The notes beneath the pieces were generated by a model. It saw only the letters and a program-made list of their open reading frames with translations. It was not told where the DNA came from and made no database searches. A program made the translations under genes and the position numbers. Below, one piece after another: positions 59,156 to 64,000 of a stretch of 64,000 nt of DNA. The stretch comes from Gnetum montanum (Eukaryota; Streptophyta; Gnetopsida; Gnetales; Gnetaceae): assembly GCA_015680685.1 (NCBI GenBank), contig MNCI01037842.1, positions 62,001-126,000 of the forward strand, in the 5' to 3' direction. Each line of letters starts with the position of its first letter. The first letter of the stretch is position 1.

Positions 59156-61170
59156 TGGAAGGTTATAATTTCTACATGATTAGCTAATATTCATGGAGAT
59201 GGTGTAGATCAACGTAAATCCATTTCTTATCATTGGAAATCATTGGAGCTCTAAGAAAATCCATTGCTCTTGGGTGAAATTTAAGAATATAGTTGGAAAT
59301 TGCTAAGTACATGATATCTTGCCATTTCAAAATTTAGACATATTGTGATTAGGCAATATGGCTTGAGATGCCATCCATCCGTATTGGCAAAAATTTTATC
59401 TTTTCTAAAAGCTCCTGATGAAAACCTTTCTAAGTCTAAGTTTTCCTTTTTAAAGAGTGGCTGCATTGTAATATAACTAAAGCATTGCCATATGACTCTT
59501 AGGGTCAAAACATGCCTTGGATTATTTTAAAATTTCCACGACCGATACAGAAACATGCTTTGAGCCTTCATAGGTTTGCCAGGGTAAGGCGATTTTGGGC
59601 CAGATCAAAGCCCAAAACAACAGAACTTACTTTCGTAATATTATCTAACTCTGAGGTTGTATAGAATGCCTTAAAAGGCAAAAGGCATGTTGTTTCGTTG
59701 TGCAACTTGCCTGCAACACTCTTGGTGAACATGATATACAGACCACATCACGCTGTCAGTCTCAGCACATGTTCATGCTTTTAAATTGCAAATAAGTAAA
59801 TAACAAAGGCAAGTGCTTCACATTAAACAAAAATATTTTTTTTGCTGAACCAAGGAACGCGTTTTGGTGACTTCGACTGGAGCAGCTAAACAAACGTGAA
59901 ACAGGTACTGTTGATACTATGCAACTACCAACTTGCCATTATTCAAGCCGCGAGTCAGCAATGCGTTAGCCGTTACCTGTCAAAACCAATTTACACATAC
60001 CAGACAAATCTGGGTTGCAGATACTTGGCTGATGCACTATCTGATCATAATTTTATATATTACTTCATTCACGATCCATGCATCAAATGAATTACTTCAT
60101 TCATGATCCATGCATCAAATGAATTCGGTATTTGGAAGTGAAAAACTGAAAGATTCATATGATTCGCAATGTAATTTATACATAAGTGTTTGTGGAAATT
60201 AGGCTAGGGTTCAGAGATAGAGACATGAATAAAAAAAAAATATATATAATTTATGAATCAAGGATTCAAAGATTCGAAATGTACTTGGATACGTGTTGGC
60301 AGAGACTCGGGTGGAAACATAATTAAAATATAATAAGATATTCAAATTATATTTTTCCAGGGATAAAATAAGGTATTAAACCTAAAGGACAGTAGAAATT
60401 TACAGGTCATGAGATACACCATTCTTTTTCTTTTCTGATTTACCATTTCTTCTTCATTAAATATTAGTTTTTTTTAAATTAATTTATTTAAAATCTATAA
60501 AAGATTATAGGGTGAAATTTAGATTACTTTCCGTAGAGTTTTTAACTAAAAATTAAATTATAAGTACCCAGTGCGAATCTCATGCGCTTCTGTTGGTTCT
60601 ACCACATCCGCTGGCTAATATTCACAAATATTTTTGCGGATTGGAGAATCTCCAGGGCATAGTTCATGATCTACTAATGAAGTATGAAAAGAATTGCTCA
60701 CAAAAATTACAGATAAAAAAAAAAAGCCCCTTCATGATATTCTGTGTGGGTGAACATGAAATCTAAAATTTAATTGATCAGGAAAAAATGAAACAAAAAT
60801 ATACGTGGCATTAGCGGGCTGGACGTTTAGACTGCAGGAGACTTTTTGAATACCAGTTACGTTATCAGTGTATTATGATTCGTTATCAGTAATTTAATAC
60901 ATAGATACCACGATTCCACGAATCTGAGTTTTTTAGATGACAATTTACAAGAGAGCTAATTCCTTACTCGTGGGTCATGCAAATGCCAACATAAGCTCCG
61001 AATGATGGAAACGAATGCAAAATGTTTTCCTCTTCTGGAAAGCTTGATGCGATGAAAATCAGTTTCATACATTGAATATGAGTTAGTTTTTAGGAATATT
61101 CGACAACATGAGTCACACCCAAAACTGGAAAATGATTTTTTAAATGATGCTTTGGCCTTAAGCCTGCCTT
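59156..61170. other. Upstream region of copy 2
   Basis: From about 59520 it aligns with 52400 onward. A local repeat, ATTACTTCATTCAYGATCCATGCATCAAATGAATT, occurs twice in tandem at about 60060-60125 (given here only as start ATTACTTCATTC and end CAAATGAATT). No other gene was seen. Confidence 0.45.
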
Positions 61171-61398
61171 TTTATGAATTAAGCCTTCGTGGAATGAAGA
61201 AACAAGTTGCAGTGTCTGGAGAGTGGAGACAATGCAAACACATTTATGTGCTTAGCAAGTATTCTATAGCATCTGTTTCCTGGTTCCATCCATGCCCATG
61301 AAGCTGTAGAGCTCCTGCATTTCACCATTGATCTGCTCATTCTCTTCTCCGCTCTGGTTGTGGTTTGGGTGTGAACTTGTGATTTTTCTCTTTCTGCA

Positions 61399-62195
61399 AT
61401 GGAAGTAAGATTGCCAGTAGTGACCAGAAGAGTTCCCCAAAATCATGGAAGGACTTTGAGAAATTTGATGAGAAGAGCAAAGAGAAACAGGAAAGCAAAA
61501 ACCCACAACTAAGCCAAATCCTCAACCAGATCACTATATGTATCCATCCTGTTAGCAGCCCTCAAAACCAGAGTGACCAAGGGCATCAGGGTATATTTCT
61601 TTTTTCTGTAACTGTCTATAAGGGTTTCAACTTCTGTTATCATCCAATCGAGCATGGGCTAATCTTGGCTCTAATTTGATCATATGGGGAAAAATTTTTG
61701 TTAGTATGGACTGGTTTCTTGCTAGAATATTTACATCTTGTTTCAGGGCTTTTGTGAAGATTTGATTAAATACTGGTAAAGACTCAAAAATACTGCTGTT
61801 TTTCTGCAGAGCAAAGAAGCCAGAGTAAAATCTGGGATTGATCATGTAGAGGTAACAGTTATGGGTGGGCAGTATCATATCAGAGTTCTTACTGCAAGAC
61901 AAGGGTGTCCACTGTCCTGTTATATCGAGTTGTTGGAGAGTGAACGCATGCAGGTGGTTCATGTTACTACTTGCACAAGCAAGGATAGAATTTTTCACAC
62001 TTTGATTGTTGAGGTAAATGCTAAATAGTTAGAGGAACCAAAATGTCTTTTAAGAAATCAATTTCAGTATTTCCGTTATCTCATGATTTTTACTGTTTTG
62101 GTTGTGGAAATCAGAGTGGCATTATGAGAGCACAGGATCCTAGCTGCCTCCAAAGAAGACTCTGCAAAATGGCTTCAAACTCGTCTAGGAAATGA
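61399..62195 (+). pseudogene. ACT-like-domain gene, copy 2, disrupted
   Basis: Exons are equivalent to copy 1: 61399-61590, 61810-62013 and 62115-62195, all with GT-AG borders. Exon 1 has a stop at codon 38 (after KAKTHN) and a 3-base insertion. Exon 2 is the same length as in copy 1 (68 codons), fully open and nearly identical (DHVEVTVMGGQYHIRVLTAR). Exon 3 ends early, after SSRK. The TATA region reads TTTATGAA. A downstream start could still produce the ACT-like part, so loss of function is likely but not certain. Confidence 0.65.
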
Positions 62196-63932
62196 GTCCA
62201 GCAAGAAAAATACTATGGAGAAACAAAAATACAGAAAATAATGTCAAAAGAAATTACAGGGAATTTTGACTTTTTATTTTAATGACTTCTTTTTAATGCA
62301 AGTTCAAAATTATTTTATTAACAGTGTCGTCGCCTTATTTAGCCATTTATTCTTATTATTCCTCTAATATATCTTGGTTTTATTATGATTCGATCAGAAA
62401 TATTAATTATTATTCTTCCGTTTCCTAGAATTTCATTTCTGTCGTATCATACTAACTATTTCTAGACTTTCCCAAGACCTATTTGGTAATCAAGAAACGT
62501 AGGTTATATTCATTTTGATTGCCAATATTGCAACATCTCCTGCAACCATTAGGGTTGAGAATTCCATGTTCTTAAGTTTAATTTAACAAGTAACGGTCTA
62601 GCGGAGCCCATTTTGTTAAGAAACAATTACTATAAGGTGTTTTTCCTAACAAACCTTATAAAAGTTTTGGTAACTGCATACTCTTACATGATGGTACATC
62701 AATGGCTACGTTGATGATTAAAAAACAAAAAACAAAACAAAAATTGTGCAGCGTGCTGAATATATTGCAATTTGAACACAACGTTGAGATGCTAGTTGCC
62801 AACTAAAAAGTTCGTTGAGAAAGTATCTACATTGGGAAATGAATACTAAATGTTAAATATGTATCACAGCCTTCCGTCTTAAACAAAATAAGAATAAAAA
62901 AATACGCACCTGTTCCCTTAAATATTTCTAATGTACAAAAGAATTAATGGGTCGATGAGTTAAATTTAAAAAGCATGTTAAAATTAAAAAACAATTTTCT
63001 ATTTTCTTATACAGTTAAAATCATATACCTGAATGATAACGTCTTTGATCTTTTTGGTTCCCTCTATCTAACAACATTGGAAAGCTGCTGAGGTAAGCAC
63101 GGTGATGTAATATTCTAAGGGTACAAGATGCATGCTCTAACCTTAAGCTTAGTTAGTGCCTCATCAATGCATCATCAGTAAAATTAATTAATGAGAAATC
63201 AACAATAAATGCTGTGAATAACTATTCACCATTAAAAAACATATTAAACTTTTTATCACACAAAGTGCGATGTCTGGATAACAAAATCAAAGTTATTCAT
63301 TTAAAAATAATGGTTGAATCTCAATTTCTGAAGTGTAAGCTCAATTTTAATAGTGCCTCATTGTTTTTCTTAGCGGACCCATATCATACGGATAAGGTTA
63401 ACATCACTATGCCAAGTTCAAGCTTTTCAAATTTTTGAATGCAATGAATTCATGATGTGACATGAAACATATATTTAAATAAATAAAATATGAACGTATG
63501 TACCCATCCAGTGGGTGGAGGTCAAGCTACCCTTTCAAAACAAACGAATATTGGTTGAGTCTGAGGAGAATGCAGGTACCATGAAGTCTGTTTTTAATAT
63601 TTGGCTTTCCGAGAGAACAAATTTTTTTTTTGTCTCTCTGATTGGTGGTGGTTGTGTACCACCATAAATTACACGAAAAGTGGAAAGTTTGAAGGTTTTG
63701 TTTAAACATGGTTTGATGAAATCCAAATCGGTTTCCTATATTCAAAATCCACGACTCTATGCACTGCGATAATGGCTTTTAATTAATGTTTTTGCCTTAA
63801 ACGTCTCTTTTTAAGAGCTAACCTTTTATGCAATGAAAAGACAGGTTCGAGACAATAGTGCATTGCCACCAATAATTCCTGTTTTAAAGCAAGTATTCTA
63901 TACATGAATCATGCCAACTTTCCTCTTCTGCA
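62196..63932. other. Region between copy 2 and copy 4
   Basis: No gene was seen. It aligns in pieces with 54660-57057. It includes AAATAAGAATAAAAA (62889, cf. 55240) and the upstream block of the next copy (63480-63890, cf. 56640-56940). Confidence 0.4.
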
Positions 63933-64000
63933 ATGAAATAAGATCGCTATGACCAAAAGAGATCCCCACAACCGTGGAAAGACTTTGATATCTGTGTTGA
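63933..64000 (+). pseudogene. Start of a fourth copy of the ACT-like gene, cut by window end
   Basis: TTCTGCAATGAAATAAGATC is followed by ACCAAAAGAGATCCCCACAA, which aligns with the start of exon 1 in copies 1 and 2. Here the ATG is followed at once by AAA TAA, so this start gives no protein. Downstream exons lie outside the window. Confidence 0.5.

Larger units (their letters stand above)
52400..64000. repeat. Direct duplication of a genomic block with two gene copies each
   Basis: Block 1 (about 52400-57200) holds copies 1 and 3. Block 2 (about 59500 to beyond 64000) holds copies 2 and 4. The order, orientation and several spacer segments agree. The helicase relic and the 233-bp duplication lie only between the blocks. 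The ends are approximate, as alignment was by eye. Confidence 0.6.

Noticed and set aside
1-64000. Search for tRNA, rRNA, CRISPR arrays or bacterial-type operons
   Set aside because: Nothing with the needed sequence or spacing was seen; all regular repeats belong to retrotransposon arrays or LTRs.

Overview
The window is nuclear DNA of a plant with a large, repeat-rich genome. It holds four or more degraded Ty3/gypsy LTR retrotransposons, heavy C-to-T/G-to-A decay, and one small spliced gene cluster at the right end. The mix of Tat-type elements (dual RNase H) with a Tekay/Del-like chromovirus fits a gymnosperm or another large-genome seed plant. The sequence alone does not fix the species.

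Layout. Positions 1-9581 are the 3' part of Tat-like element A (pol, 3' UTR arrays, 3' LTR), cut by the window edge. Positions 9582-11075 are anonymous flank with a DUF4283-like remnant. Positions 11076-52265 form a three-level nest. The outermost unit (11081-52260, flanked by TAAAT) is a Tekay-like element D. Its 5' end carries an extra, inverted LTR copy (E) joined head-to-head to the normal 5' LTR. Inside E sits Tat-like element B (13210-42942, perfect TAAAG target duplication). Inside B, between its gag-pro and pol halves, sits element C (19462-30075, CTTCC/CTTCT target duplication). C is a gag-protease-only relative with no RT, RNase H or integrase.

All elements look immobile now. Stops and frameshifts are frequent, and the catalytic acids of RT and integrase are replaced, largely by G-to-A changes. 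Between the protease and RT regions, element B carries an antisense gene relic with its own introns, and element A shares its first exon and splice donor. This looks like a host or transposon-derived gene carried backwards inside the retrotransposon.

Positions 52266-64000 have a different texture. A duplicated block (about 52.4-57.2 kb and 59.5-64 kb) holds four copies of the start of a small gene. Copy 1 (53726-54655, three exons, 173 aa) is open and correctly spliced on paper, and ends in an ACT-like domain as in plant bHLH proteins. Copy 2 has a stop in exon 1 and a damaged TATA box. The other two copies are an exon-1 remnant and a copy cut by the window end. A PIF1-like helicase pseudogene and a 233-bp tandem duplication lie between the two blocks.

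No rRNA, tRNA or CRISPR was seen. A single N at 22687 between two identical 64-bp stretches looks like an unmerged assembly join.
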